Positions 56,597 to 63,922 of a stretch of DNA of 64,000 nucleotides are shown here, piece after piece. The notes under the pieces were generated by a model. The model did not search any database, had not been told where the DNA came from, and was given only the letters and a program-made list of their open reading frames with translations. A program made the translations under genes and the position numbers. Origin of the DNA: Allobogoriella deserti (GTDB taxonomy: Bacteria > Actinomycetota > Actinomycetes > Actinomycetales > Actinomycetaceae); contig NZ_JBHUEE010000002.1 of assembly GCF_042680605.1 (NCBI RefSeq), forward strand, positions 124,001-188,000, given 5' to 3'. The first letter of the stretch is position 1; each line of letters starts with the position of its first letter.

Positions 56597-57567
56597 CGTT
56601 CACGCTGCTTCGGGTCGAGGGCGTCGCGCACGGCGTCACCCATCATGATGAAGCCGAGCACCGTCAGGGCGAGGGCTCCGGCCGGGTAGAAGATGATCTC
56701 GGCGTTGGTCCGCACCGCGCGCTGGCCGGCGGAGATGTCACCACCCCAGGAGACGATGTTCTCCGGCAGTCCGAGGCTGAGGAAGGACAGCGTCGCCTCG
56801 GCGACGATGAAGATGCCGAGCGCCACGGTGGCGTAGACGATGATCGGCGCGGCCGCGTTGGGCAGCACGTGGCGGACGAGGATGGACCCGCGGCCCATGC
56901 CGAGGGAGCGTGCCGCGGTGACGAAGTCGTTGTTCTTCACGCTCATCACCGAGCCGCGCGTGATGCGGGCGATGTTGGTCCAGCCGAACGAGGCGAGCAC
57001 GACGGCGACCATCACGGCGTCACGGTCGGTGAAGACCTGCATGATGACGATCGCGGCGAGCACGATGGGGATGGCGAAGAAGATGTCGGTCAGGCGCGAG
57101 AGCACCGAGTCGATCCAGCCGCCGAAGTATCCGGCGACGGCGCCGATCGTCGCCCCGACGACGATGACGATCGCAGTCGCCAGGACGCCGACCGTCACCG
57201 AGGCCCGCGCGCCGTAGATGGTGCGCGAGAAGATGTCGCAGCCCTGCTGGTCAAAGCCGAAGGGGTGGCCGGGTGCCGGCGGACCGTACGAGTTGCCGAG
57301 GTCGCAGTCGCGGCGCGGGTCGATCGAGGTGAACAGCTGCGGGAACAGCGCGACCACGCAGACGACGACGATGATGGCGGCCGAGACCCAGAAGATCGGC
57401 CGGCGGCGCAGCTTCCGCCACGCCTCGGACCACATCGACGAGGGGGCCCCGGAGTCGTCGACGGCGTCGACGGCGCCGAGGCCCGTCTCGTCCGTCTCGG
57501 CGAAGAAGTGCTCCTGGTGGCGCCGCGCAGCCACCGGGCTGCGGCCGCCGTCGGTGTTCTCAGGCAT
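56593..57567 (-). CDS. oligopeptide ABC transporter permease DppC-like (cassette 1)
   Basis: A 324-residue permease with a cytoplasmic N-terminus of about 60 residues. The external loop has a Cys pair around CDLGNSYGPPAPGHPFGFDQQGCDIFSR, where most DppC proteins have HPLGTDxxGRD, so the motif is altered to F-G-F-D-Q-Q-G-C-D. The coupling loop is FVTAARSLGMGRGSILVRHVLPNAAAPIIVYA, then EATLSFLSLGLPENIVSWGGDI. It overlaps the DppB-like stop by 8 bp and the ATPase start by 4. Confidence 0.92.
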   Translation of the reverse strand: MPENTDGGRSPVAARRHQEHFFAETDETGLGAVDAVDDSGAPSSMWSEAWRKLRRRPIFWVSAAIIVVVCVVALFPQLFTSIDPRRDCDLGNSYGPPAPGHPFGFDQQGCDIFSRTIYGARASVTVGVLATAIVIVVGATIGAVAGYFGGWIDSVLSRLTDIFFAIPIVLAAIVIMQVFTDRDAVMVAVVLASFGWTNIARITRGSVMSVKNNDFVTAARSLGMGRGSILVRHVLPNAAAPIIVYATVALGIFIVAEATLSFLSLGLPENIVSWGGDISAGQRAVRTNAEIIFYPAGALALTVLGFIMMGDAVRDALDPKQRER

Positions 57568-58486
57568 AGCGGATCCTCGGGTCCAGGGCGGCGTACAGCA
57601 GGTCCACGAGCAGGTTCGCGAGGATGTACACCACGACCAGCACGGTTGTCAGCGAGACGACGGTCGAGGACTCCCCGCCGATGATCGCGCGGTACAGGGT
57701 CCCGCCGACGCCGTTGATGTTGAAGATGCCCTCGGTGACGATGGCCCCGGCCATGAGCTGGCCGAGGTCGGCACCGAGGAAGGTCACGACCGGGATGAGC
57801 GAGTTGCGCAGGACGTGCACCCGCACCACCCGGCCGCGGCTCAGGCCTTTCGCGGTGGCGGTGCGCACGTAGTCCGCGGCGCGGTTCTCCGCGACCGACG
57901 TGCGGGTCAGGCGGAGCACGTAGGCCAGGGACACGGCGCCGAGCACGATCGCCGGCATGAGGAGGCTCTCGAAGTCGGGATCGTTCCCGGCGGTCACCGG
58001 CAGCCACTCGAGCTGGACCCCGACGAAGAACTGCAGCACGAAGCCGATGACGAAGGTCGGCACGGCGATGACGAAGAGACTGACGACCAGCACCGTGGCG
58101 TCGAACACGCCACCGCGGCGCAGGCCGGCGAAGAGACCGAGCAGGATGCCGAGGACGGCCTCGAAGATCAGCGCCATGACGCCGAGCTGGAAGGTGACCG
58201 GCAGCGCGTCCGCCACGACGTCGATGACCTCGCGGCCGGAGAATGTCACCCCGAAGTCCAGGGTGACGACGCCCTTGAGGTAGAGCAGGTACTGGATGAG
58301 GAACGGCTCATCGAGGTTGTACTGCTCGCGGATACGGTCCGCCACCTGCTCCGGCAGCCCGCGCTCACCGCCCAGGGCCGCGACCGGGTCCCCCGGCATG
58401 GAGAACACCATGAAGTAGATGAGGAGTGTCGCCCCGAGGAACACGGGTATCAGCTGCAGCACTCTGCGCCCGATGTACCGGAGCAT
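57560..58486 (-). CDS. oligopeptide ABC transporter permease DppB-like (cassette 1)
   Basis: A 308-residue permease. MLRYIGRRVLQLIPVFLGATLLIYFMVFSMPGDPVAALGGERGLPEQVADRIREQYNLDEPFLIQYLLYLKGVVTLDFG is the classical DppB N-terminal half. The coupling loop is YVRTATAKGLSRGRVVRVHVLRNSLIPVVTFLG. An AAGGAG SD lies 9 nt before the ATG. It follows the cassette 1 binding protein by 186 bp that include a strong hairpin, so its expression is probably lower than that of the binding protein. Confidence 0.93.
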   Translation of the reverse strand: MLRYIGRRVLQLIPVFLGATLLIYFMVFSMPGDPVAALGGERGLPEQVADRIREQYNLDEPFLIQYLLYLKGVVTLDFGVTFSGREVIDVVADALPVTFQLGVMALIFEAVLGILLGLFAGLRRGGVFDATVLVVSLFVIAVPTFVIGFVLQFFVGVQLEWLPVTAGNDPDFESLLMPAIVLGAVSLAYVLRLTRTSVAENRAADYVRTATAKGLSRGRVVRVHVLRNSLIPVVTFLGADLGQLMAGAIVTEGIFNINGVGGTLYRAIIGGESSTVVSLTTVLVVVYILANLLVDLLYAALDPRIRYA

Positions 58487-58604
58487 GAGCCTGGTCTCCT
58501 TCTTTCTCGGCCGACGGCCAACACGTCAATGCGACCGGATCTCCGGCCGCGACCGCGTGCACGATACGCCGTCTCGACGGCCTCGAGCGATCACGGCACG
58601 GCAG

Positions 58605-58643
58605 CGGCGAGGGACGGGACCTGTGCAGCCCCGCCCCTCGCCG
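58605..58643 (-). terminator. hairpin between binding protein and permeases of cassette 1
   Basis: CGGCGAGGGACGGG (58605-58618) pairs with CCCGCCCCTCGCCG (58630-58643), 13 of 14 pairs, with an 11-nt loop. It starts about 30 nt after the binding-protein stop. Such partial terminators often keep the abundant binding protein above the membrane subunits. Confidence 0.6.
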
Positions 58644-58672
58644 GCTTCAGCGACGTTGCGCTGCGGTCTCGA

Positions 58673-60313
58673 TCACTCCTGCTTGGTGACGGGGTAGAGG
58701 ATCGGGTCACCGTTCCAGGAGAACTCGACGTTGTCCACGAGGGTCGAGTGCCCACCGGTGGTGTTCTGGTACCACAGCGGGATACCCGGCAAGTCCTCGA
58801 AGAGCACGCCCTGCGCCTGGATCAGCAGTTCGTTGGCCTCTTCCGGGGTCTCGGCGGCGTTCGCCTGGCTCACGAGCTGCTCGAACTCCTCGTTCGCGTA
58901 GCCCATGTCGTTGGAACCGGCGCCCTCGGTGTAGATGGGCGCGAGGAAGTTGCTCAGCGTCGGGTAGTCACCGAGCCAGCCGCCGCGGTAGATGCCGCGA
59001 ACGGCCTCGTTGTCACGGTCGTCCAGGAACTCCTGGAACGTCGGGTATCCGTCCATCTGGCACTCGACGTCCAGCGCGCTGCGGATCGAGTTGCACGCCG
59101 CCTCGACCCACGCCTGGTGGTCGGAGTCGGTGTTGGTCGCGATGAGGATGGGCTCGTCGCCCCACGGCTCGATCTCCTCGGCCTGCTGCCACAGGTCAGC
59201 CGCCTCGTCCGGTGCGTACTCCAGCACCTCGTTGCCCGGCACGTCCTCGGTCCAGCCGTCGATCACCGGCGAGGTGAAGTCGACCGCCGGGGTCCGGCTG
59301 CCGTTGAAGATCGCCTCGGTGATCTCCTCGCGGTTGATGGCCATGGAGATCGCCTGGCGGCGCAGGTGGCCCGCCTCGCCCGCGTACTGGTCGAGGTACT
59401 CGGGCACGTTGAGCACCTGGATGGTGGCGGCGGGCTCGTTCGTGGCCCGGTCGCCGAGCTCCTCCTCGAAGGTGGCGAACGCGGAGGCCGGGATGTTGTC
59501 GACGATGTCGATGTTGTCCGACAGGAGGTCGTTGTACATCGAGTCCTCGTTGTCGTAGATGACGAACTCGACGCCACCGTTCTGCGGCTCGCGGTCGCCC
59601 GCGTACTCCGGGTTCGGCACCAGGCTGATGCTGTTGCCGTGGTCCCAGGCGCCCTCGCCGTCCATCATGTACGGGCCGTTGCCGATCGGGTTCTCCCCGA
59701 ACGCCTCCATGTCCTCGAACGCGGACTCCGGCAGCGGGTAGTACGCCGAGTAGCCCAGGCGCATCGGGAAGTCGGACTCGGGCTGGTTGAGCGTGACGGT
59801 GAAGGTCAGGTCGTCCTGGACCTCCAGGCCGGTCAGCTCGCTGTCCTCCTCGTAGGAGAAGCCCTCGATCGACTCGAAGAAGTAGCTGTTGTTCTGCGCG
59901 TTGGAGGCCAGCGCGCCGTAGTTCCAGGCGTCGACGAAGCTGTTGGCCGTCACCGGCGAGCCGTCGGAGAACGTCCAGCCGTCCTCGAGGGTGATCGTGA
60001 AGGTCTGGTTGTCCTCGGTCTCGATGGACTCCGCGACCTCGTTGTGCACCTCGCCGTCGGCGTCGTAGTAGACGAGCCCGGCGAAGAGCTGCGTGATGAC
60101 CTTGCCGCCGCCGTTCTCGTTGGTGTGGGTCGGGATGAGCGGGTTCTGCGGCTCGTTCGTGTTGACCGAGACGATGCCGCCGCCGGCACCCTCGCCCTCA
60201 CCGCCGTCTCCGGATCCGTTGCCGCCGTCGTCGCCCGACCCGCCGCAGGCGGCGAGGACGAGCGCGGCGGCGATAGCGGACGCAGCAATGCCCGCGGTAC
60301 GCCTGGTCTTCAA
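58673..60313 (-). CDS. oligopeptide ABC transporter substrate-binding lipoprotein (cassette 1)
   Basis: A 546-residue SBP_bac_5 protein, first gene of cassette 1. A TTG start follows AGGAGG by 4 nt. The signal peptide ends at LAAC (Cys23), then a Gly/Asp/Glu-rich spacer. GGGIVSVNTNEPQNPLIPTHTNENGGGKVITQLFAGLVYYDADG begins the fold. WTFSDGSPVTANSFVDAWNY, the NPIGNGPYMMDGEGAWDHGNSISLVPNPEYAGD stretch and IYRGGWLGDYPTLSNFLAPIYTEGAGSNDMGY match OppA-like oligopeptide binders. The protein is rich in Asp, Glu and Asn. The ligand is most likely a peptide. Confidence 0.92.
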   Translation of the reverse strand: MKTRRTAGIAASAIAAALVLAACGGSGDDGGNGSGDGGEGEGAGGGIVSVNTNEPQNPLIPTHTNENGGGKVITQLFAGLVYYDADGEVHNEVAESIETEDNQTFTITLEDGWTFSDGSPVTANSFVDAWNYGALASNAQNNSYFFESIEGFSYEEDSELTGLEVQDDLTFTVTLNQPESDFPMRLGYSAYYPLPESAFEDMEAFGENPIGNGPYMMDGEGAWDHGNSISLVPNPEYAGDREPQNGGVEFVIYDNEDSMYNDLLSDNIDIVDNIPASAFATFEEELGDRATNEPAATIQVLNVPEYLDQYAGEAGHLRRQAISMAINREEITEAIFNGSRTPAVDFTSPVIDGWTEDVPGNEVLEYAPDEAADLWQQAEEIEPWGDEPILIATNTDSDHQAWVEAACNSIRSALDVECQMDGYPTFQEFLDDRDNEAVRGIYRGGWLGDYPTLSNFLAPIYTEGAGSNDMGYANEEFEQLVSQANAAETPEEANELLIQAQGVLFEDLPGIPLWYQNTTGGHSTLVDNVEFSWNGDPILYPVTKQE

Positions 60314-60741
60314 TGTTCCTCCTGGTGACTGAGCAGACTGCTCGCCCGCTGCGCCATCGGCTGTTTCGGCACAGGGCCACCCGGCCCCGGCAGCGGGATT
60401 GGGTAGGACCCTAAGACGCGTGCGAAGTGTCACCGAATCCGCGGGCCCGATCGTTACAACATCGTGACCGCATTGTGAGACCGACGACACATCCGGGGCA
60501 AGCCCACCACGCCGGGTGCACCGGGTGTGATCGGCACGGTGCCGCGGATTCGGGGACCGGAAGACCGGCGGGCGGCCTGGTGTGTCGTGTCCATGGTTTT
60601 TCCCTGCGGGTTGCAGGTGCGCCACCGCCCGTACAACCGTGGGAGATGTCCGAGGCGCGTGCGTACTGCCGACGGTGGGCGTAGGCGTCACCCGGCCCGG
60701 CCTCGTGCCGGCCCAGCACCGCACCGACGACAGGAGACACA
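60314..60741. other. 428-bp divergent intergenic region
   Basis: No gene is seen. It must hold the promoters of the cassette 1 binding protein (minus strand) and of the HesB-like gene (plus strand). On the minus strand, candidate -10 strings TAGGGT and TACCCA occur near 60400. On the plus strand, TTGCAG (about 60610) and TACAAC (about 60631) are a weak pair. An imperfect inverted repeat around CGTTACAACATCG lies at about 60452-60466. None is strong enough to call individually. Confidence 0.5.
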
Positions 60742-61044
60742 GTGCTCACCCTGACCGACAACGCCCAGGCCGCCGTCAAGGGCCTGACCAGCGAGGCCAA
60801 CCTTCCCGAGAGTGGTGGCGTGCGCATCGCTCTCACCGAGGACCAGAGCCAGCTCGAGATGAGCCTGGTGACCGAGCCGGAGGCGAGCGACGAGGTCATC
60901 GAGACCGAGGACGCCCGCGTCTTCGTCTCGGCCGAGACCTCCCCGATCCTCTCCAGCCACACGCTCGACGCCGGCCAGACCCAGGACGGCATCGGGTTCA
61001 GCCTCAAGCCGCAGGACCAGCCCGAGGAGGCTCAGGAGGCCTGA
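60742..61044 (+). CDS. cysteine-free A-type (HesB/IscA-like) Fe-S scaffold homologue
   Basis: A 100-residue acidic protein. MLTLTDNAQAAVKGLTSEANLPESGGVRIALTEDQSQLEMSLVTEPEASDEVIETEDARVFVSAETSPILSSHTLD follows the strand order of the HesB/IscA fold: N-terminal helix, GGVRIAL strand, EPEASDEV and RVFVSAET turns. Actinobacterial proteins of this kind are often annotated as Fe-S assembly HesB. The three cysteines that bind iron or cluster in true A-type carriers are all absent, and the protein has no Cys at all. It therefore cannot work as a classical carrier. AGGAG lies 5 nt before the GTG. It is transcribed alone. Confidence 0.75.
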   Translation: MLTLTDNAQAAVKGLTSEANLPESGGVRIALTEDQSQLEMSLVTEPEASDEVIETEDARVFVSAETSPILSSHTLDAGQTQDGIGFSLKPQDQPEEAQEA

Positions 61045-61084
61045 GTCCGGGGAGAACGCCGGATCGGCCGGCGCGCCCGCACGA

Positions 61085-61121
61085 TCGGGCGGCTGTCCGG
61101 TTCGGTCGGGCGGCTGTCCGG
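61085..61121. repeat. 16-bp direct repeat, period 21
   Basis: TCGGGCGGCTGTCCGG occurs at 61085-61100 and 61106-61121, between the HesB-like stop and the large hairpin. A similar duplication (CCGGATCTCACGGGAGG at 61185-61201 and 61208-61224) lies on the other side of the hairpin. Confidence 0.75.
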
Positions 61122-61132
61122 CTCTTCCGATA

Positions 61133-61177
61133 CGCAGCGTGGCCACGCTCTCAGTTCGAGGGCGTGGCCACGTTGCG
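61133..61177. terminator. 20-bp stem, bidirectional terminator-like hairpin
   Basis: A 20-bp arm (61133-61152) pairs with 61158-61177 through two G-T wobbles and no mismatch, around a 5-nt loop AGTTC. The core is CGTGGCCACG. It is the strongest hairpin in the window. It lies between two convergent genes, so it can end both transcripts. There is no U-tract, as is common in actinobacteria. Confidence 0.75.
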
Positions 61178-61237
61178 TGTGGGGCCGGATCTCACGGGAG
61201 GTGGGCCCCGGATCTCACGGGAGGACGGATTCAAGCC

Positions 61238-62026
61238 TCACCGTGGCACGACGTCGAACCGCCGGTTGGCGAGGGACGGGTTGCGATGCCGCACAGCCTC
61301 GATCGTGGCCGCCTCGACATCGACGACGGCGACGTCCGGCTCCTCATCGAGAGAGGCGAGGATCTCGCCCGAGGGGTCGACTGCCAGTGACCGTCCGGTG
61401 CGGTACCGGCCGCACTGGCCGGCAGCGAGAACGTAACTCGTGTTCTCCAGTGCTCGGGCGCGGACGAGCACCTCCCAGTGCGCCACCTTCCCGGGTCCGG
61501 CCATCCACGCGGCCGGCACGAGCAGGACGTCGGCGCCCGCATCGACGAGGAAGCGGCCCATCTCCGGGAACCGCAGGTCGTAACACGTCATGACGCCGAC
61601 CGTGAGGTCGCCGACGGGCAGCACCATCGCCTCGGGTGGCGCAGCGATCAGCCGGTCGGACTCGCGGTCACCGAAGGCGTCGTACAGGTGCACCTTGCGA
61701 TAGCTGCCGGCACGTGTCCCGTCGGGGCCCGCGATGACGACTGTGTTGGCCGGGCGCTCCCCCGTCGCTTCGGTCATCCCGGCGACGACGGTGATGCCGT
61801 GGTCGCGGGCGAGCAACCCGAGGGCGGTGACGAAGGGACCGTCCAGGGCCTCGGCCTCGGCGCGCAGACCATCGGCGGTCGGTCGCGCGCTCCAGGTCAT
61901 CGCGTACTCCGGGAACAGGACGAGTTCGGCGCCCTGCCTCGCCGCGCGGGCCGTGAGGTCACCGATCGCCGCCCGGTTGGCGTCCTTGTCCTCGGTCACG
62001 TCGAACTGAGCCACCGCCATACGCAT
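61238..62026 (-). CDS. carbon-nitrogen hydrolase (nitrilase superfamily amidase)
   Basis: A 262-residue amidase of the nitrilase superfamily. The catalytic triad is visible: Glu in LVLFPEYAMTW, Lys in GSYRKVHLYDAFG, Cys in VGVMTCYDLRFPEMGRFL. ADVLLVPAAWMAGPGKVAHWEVLVRARALENTSYVLAAGQCG completes the core. It resembles Nit2/omega-amidase or deaminated-glutathione-amidase-like enzymes, but the substrate is uncertain. Unusually, AQ-F-D near the N-terminus is followed by VTEDKDANRAAI. The ATG lies 7 nt from a TACGCT -10 box, so leaderless. Single-gene unit. Confidence 0.9.
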   Translation of the reverse strand: MRMAVAQFDVTEDKDANRAAIGDLTARAARQGAELVLFPEYAMTWSARPTADGLRAEAEALDGPFVTALGLLARDHGITVVAGMTEATGERPANTVVIAGPDGTRAGSYRKVHLYDAFGDRESDRLIAAPPEAMVLPVGDLTVGVMTCYDLRFPEMGRFLVDAGADVLLVPAAWMAGPGKVAHWEVLVRARALENTSYVLAAGQCGRYRTGRSLAVDPSGEILASLDEEPDVAVVDVEAATIEAVRHRNPSLANRRFDVVPR

Positions 62027-62033
62027 GATGCCG

Positions 62034-62039
62034 AGCGTA
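62034..62039 (-). promoter_or_regulatory. -10 box of the amidase gene
   Basis: TACGCT on the minus strand, 7 nt from the ATG, matching the leaderless pattern seen at several other genes in the window. Confidence 0.5.
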
Positions 62040-62215
62040 CGGCGAGCTGGACCGCGCGGCGCCCGGAGCTCGAGCGGCGGGACCGGCAGGCGGTGTGGTG
62101 CTGACTGGCCGGTTGGTCTGACGGGCGGCGGCGTGCTGGCGGCTGGTGGTGCCGACTCGCGGTTGTGGTGCCCGAGCGCCCTCCATCCCCGCTCCGGTGC
62201 CGATCGCAGGCTCGT

Positions 62216-62287
62216 GTCCGCACCAAGGAATGCGTGCGCACCAAGGCTCGCGTCCGCAACAAGGCTCCCGTCCGCGCCAAGGAGCGC
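62216..62287. repeat. 18-bp imperfect tandem repeat, 4 units
   Basis: GTCCGCACCAAGGAATGC, GTGCGCACCAAGGCTCGC, GTCCGCAACAAGGCTCCC and GTCCGCGCCAAGGAGCGC follow each other without gaps. The 18-bp period equals six codons. On the plus strand it would read V-R-T-K-x-x repeatedly. On the minus strand it would read L-G-A-D-x-S-like hexapeptides. Confidence 0.8.
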
Positions 62288-62338
62288 GCGGCCTCTCGAT
62301 AGAGTCGGAATCGCCCTGCCCCGACGTCGGAGCTCGTC

Positions 62339-63922
62339 TTGGCCGCCTTCCTCACCGTGCTCGCCGCTACCCTGGCCGCCGGTGTGGTGGCGCGGCTGGC
62401 ACGCCTGCCTCCCCTGGTCGGCTTCCTCGCCGCCGGCTTCGGCCTGCACGCGGCCGGACTTCAGGAACCGCCCGGTCTGGAGATGCTCGCCGACCTCGGG
62501 GTCACGCTCCTGCTCTTCGGCATCGGCCTCAAATTGGACGTGCGGTTTCTGCTGCGCCGCGAGGTCTGGCTGACCACGGTGGCGCACGCGGCGGCGAGCG
62601 TCGTCGCCGCGGCTGCGCTCCTCGGCCTCCTCGCGGCAGTCGGCCTCCATCTCCTCGCGGGCGAAAGCGCGCGGACGTTGGCGCTGGTGGCGTTCGCGCT
62701 GTCGTTCTCCTCGACGGTCTTCGTCGTGAAGATCCTTGACGAGCGCAGTGATGCACAGTCGCTGTACGGCCGGCTCGCCGTCGGAATCCTCGTGGTGCAG
62801 GACGTCGCCGCCGTGGTCTTCCTGGTGACCTCGGAGGGCGAGCCGCCCAGTCCGTGGGCCCTGGCGTTGGTGCTGCTCGTTCCGGCGGCGTGGGGCTTTC
62901 GCCGCCTGTGGGATCACGTCGGCCACGGAGAGATGCAGACCCTGTTCGGTCTTGCGATGGCCCTGCTGCCCGGTTACGCCCTGTTCGAGGCGGTCGGGAT
63001 CAAGGGGGATCTCGGTGCACTGGTCATGGGCGTCCTGCTCGCCTCGCACCCGGCGTCGGGCGAGGTCGCGAAGTCGTTGCTGACCGTCAAGGACCTGCTG
63101 CTGGTCGGGTTCTTCGTCTCCGTAGGGATGGCGGCGACCCCGACGGCGGAGGCTGCCGGCCTCGCTGTGCTGCTCCTGCTGCTCCTGCCGGTCAAGGCAG
63201 TGGGTTTCGTGCTGCTCATGCGCGCCATGGGTTTGCGCTACCGCACGTCGTTCCTCGCCGGAATGGCACTGGGCAACTACTCGGAGTTCGGGCTGATCGT
63301 GGCCTCGGTCGGGGTCGCGGCCGGGCTGCTGGCCGAGACGTGGCTGACGGTGATCGCCTTCGCCGTCGCGCTCGGCCCCGTCGTCGCGGCGATCGCGAAC
63401 CGGTTCGGCTACGAGCCGGTGGACCGCCTGGCCGCACGCCTGCCGGAACGGGTCGAGCGGTTACACCCGGACGACCGACCCATCGACATCGGTCATGCGC
63501 AGGCACTGGTGCTCGGAATGGGCAGGGTCGGCAGGTCGACGTACGAGCAACTCACCGAGGTGTACGGGCTCTCGGTAATCGGGGTCGAACACGACACGGC
63601 GCGCGCGACGGCGCTGCGCGAGGCGGGCTTCGACGTCGTGCTCGCTGACGCGACGGACGCGGACTTCTGGCTGCGGGTCAATCGCGGCGGGGACGTGCGC
63701 ATCGCGGTACTCGCGATGCCTTTCCACGGGTCGAACCTGGCCGCGCTGGAGGAGTTGCGGCGGACGGGCTTCACCGGACGGGTCGCGGCCATCGCGCAGT
63801 ACGACGACGACGCACACGAGTTGCGCGAACACGGCGCGGACGTCGTCTTCCACCTCTACGGCAGTGCCGGGACGGCTCTGGCCGACGGGGCGGCCGAGGC
63901 CGCGGCGGCACCGGAGGAGTGA
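62339..63922 (+). CDS. CPA2-family cation:proton antiporter with TrkA-N domain (KefB/KefC-like)
   Basis: A 527-residue membrane protein. Residues 1-375 form about 12 helices of the CPA2 exchanger fold: LPPLVGFLAAGFGLHAAG, the half-site LGVTLLLFGIGLKLDVRFL, FALSFSSTVFVVKIL and GRLAVGILVVQDVAAVVFLV with the conserved Gln-Asp ion site. GIKGDLGALVMGVLLASHP and FFVSVGM also match KefB/C. Residues about 385-520 are a TrkA-N nucleotide-binding domain (ALVLGMGRVGRSTYEQL, IGVEHDTARATALREAGFDVVLADATD). K+ or Na+ export in exchange for protons, gated by NAD(H), is the likely role. TTG start with CGGAG 6 nt upstream. Confidence 0.92.
   Translation: MAAFLTVLAATLAAGVVARLARLPPLVGFLAAGFGLHAAGLQEPPGLEMLADLGVTLLLFGIGLKLDVRFLLRREVWLTTVAHAAASVVAAAALLGLLAAVGLHLLAGESARTLALVAFALSFSSTVFVVKILDERSDAQSLYGRLAVGILVVQDVAAVVFLVTSEGEPPSPWALALVLLVPAAWGFRRLWDHVGHGEMQTLFGLAMALLPGYALFEAVGIKGDLGALVMGVLLASHPASGEVAKSLLTVKDLLLVGFFVSVGMAATPTAEAAGLAVLLLLLLPVKAVGFVLLMRAMGLRYRTSFLAGMALGNYSEFGLIVASVGVAAGLLAETWLTVIAFAVALGPVVAAIANRFGYEPVDRLAARLPERVERLHPDDRPIDIGHAQALVLGMGRVGRSTYEQLTEVYGLSVIGVEHDTARATALREAGFDVVLADATDADFWLRVNRGGDVRIAVLAMPFHGSNLAALEELRRTGFTGRVAAIAQYDDDAHELREHGADVVFHLYGSAGTALADGAAEAAAAPEE

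Larger units (their letters stand above)
62027..62338. other. 312-bp divergent intergenic region
   Basis: Between the amidase and the antiporter. It contains the amidase -10 box, a four-unit 18-bp repeat array (62216-62287) and a TAGAGT string near 62299 that may be the antiporter -10. A plus-strand reading frame from GTG 62168 to TAG 62302 would encode a 44-residue Arg/Lys-rich peptide spanning the array. Coding is unproven. Confidence 0.6.

Noticed and set aside
57218..60328. A 1036-codon plus-strand open frame
   Set aside because: It lies opposite the oligopeptide permease and binding-protein genes, is very rich in Arg/His/Asp/Val low-complexity runs and shows no domain. Antisense artefact.
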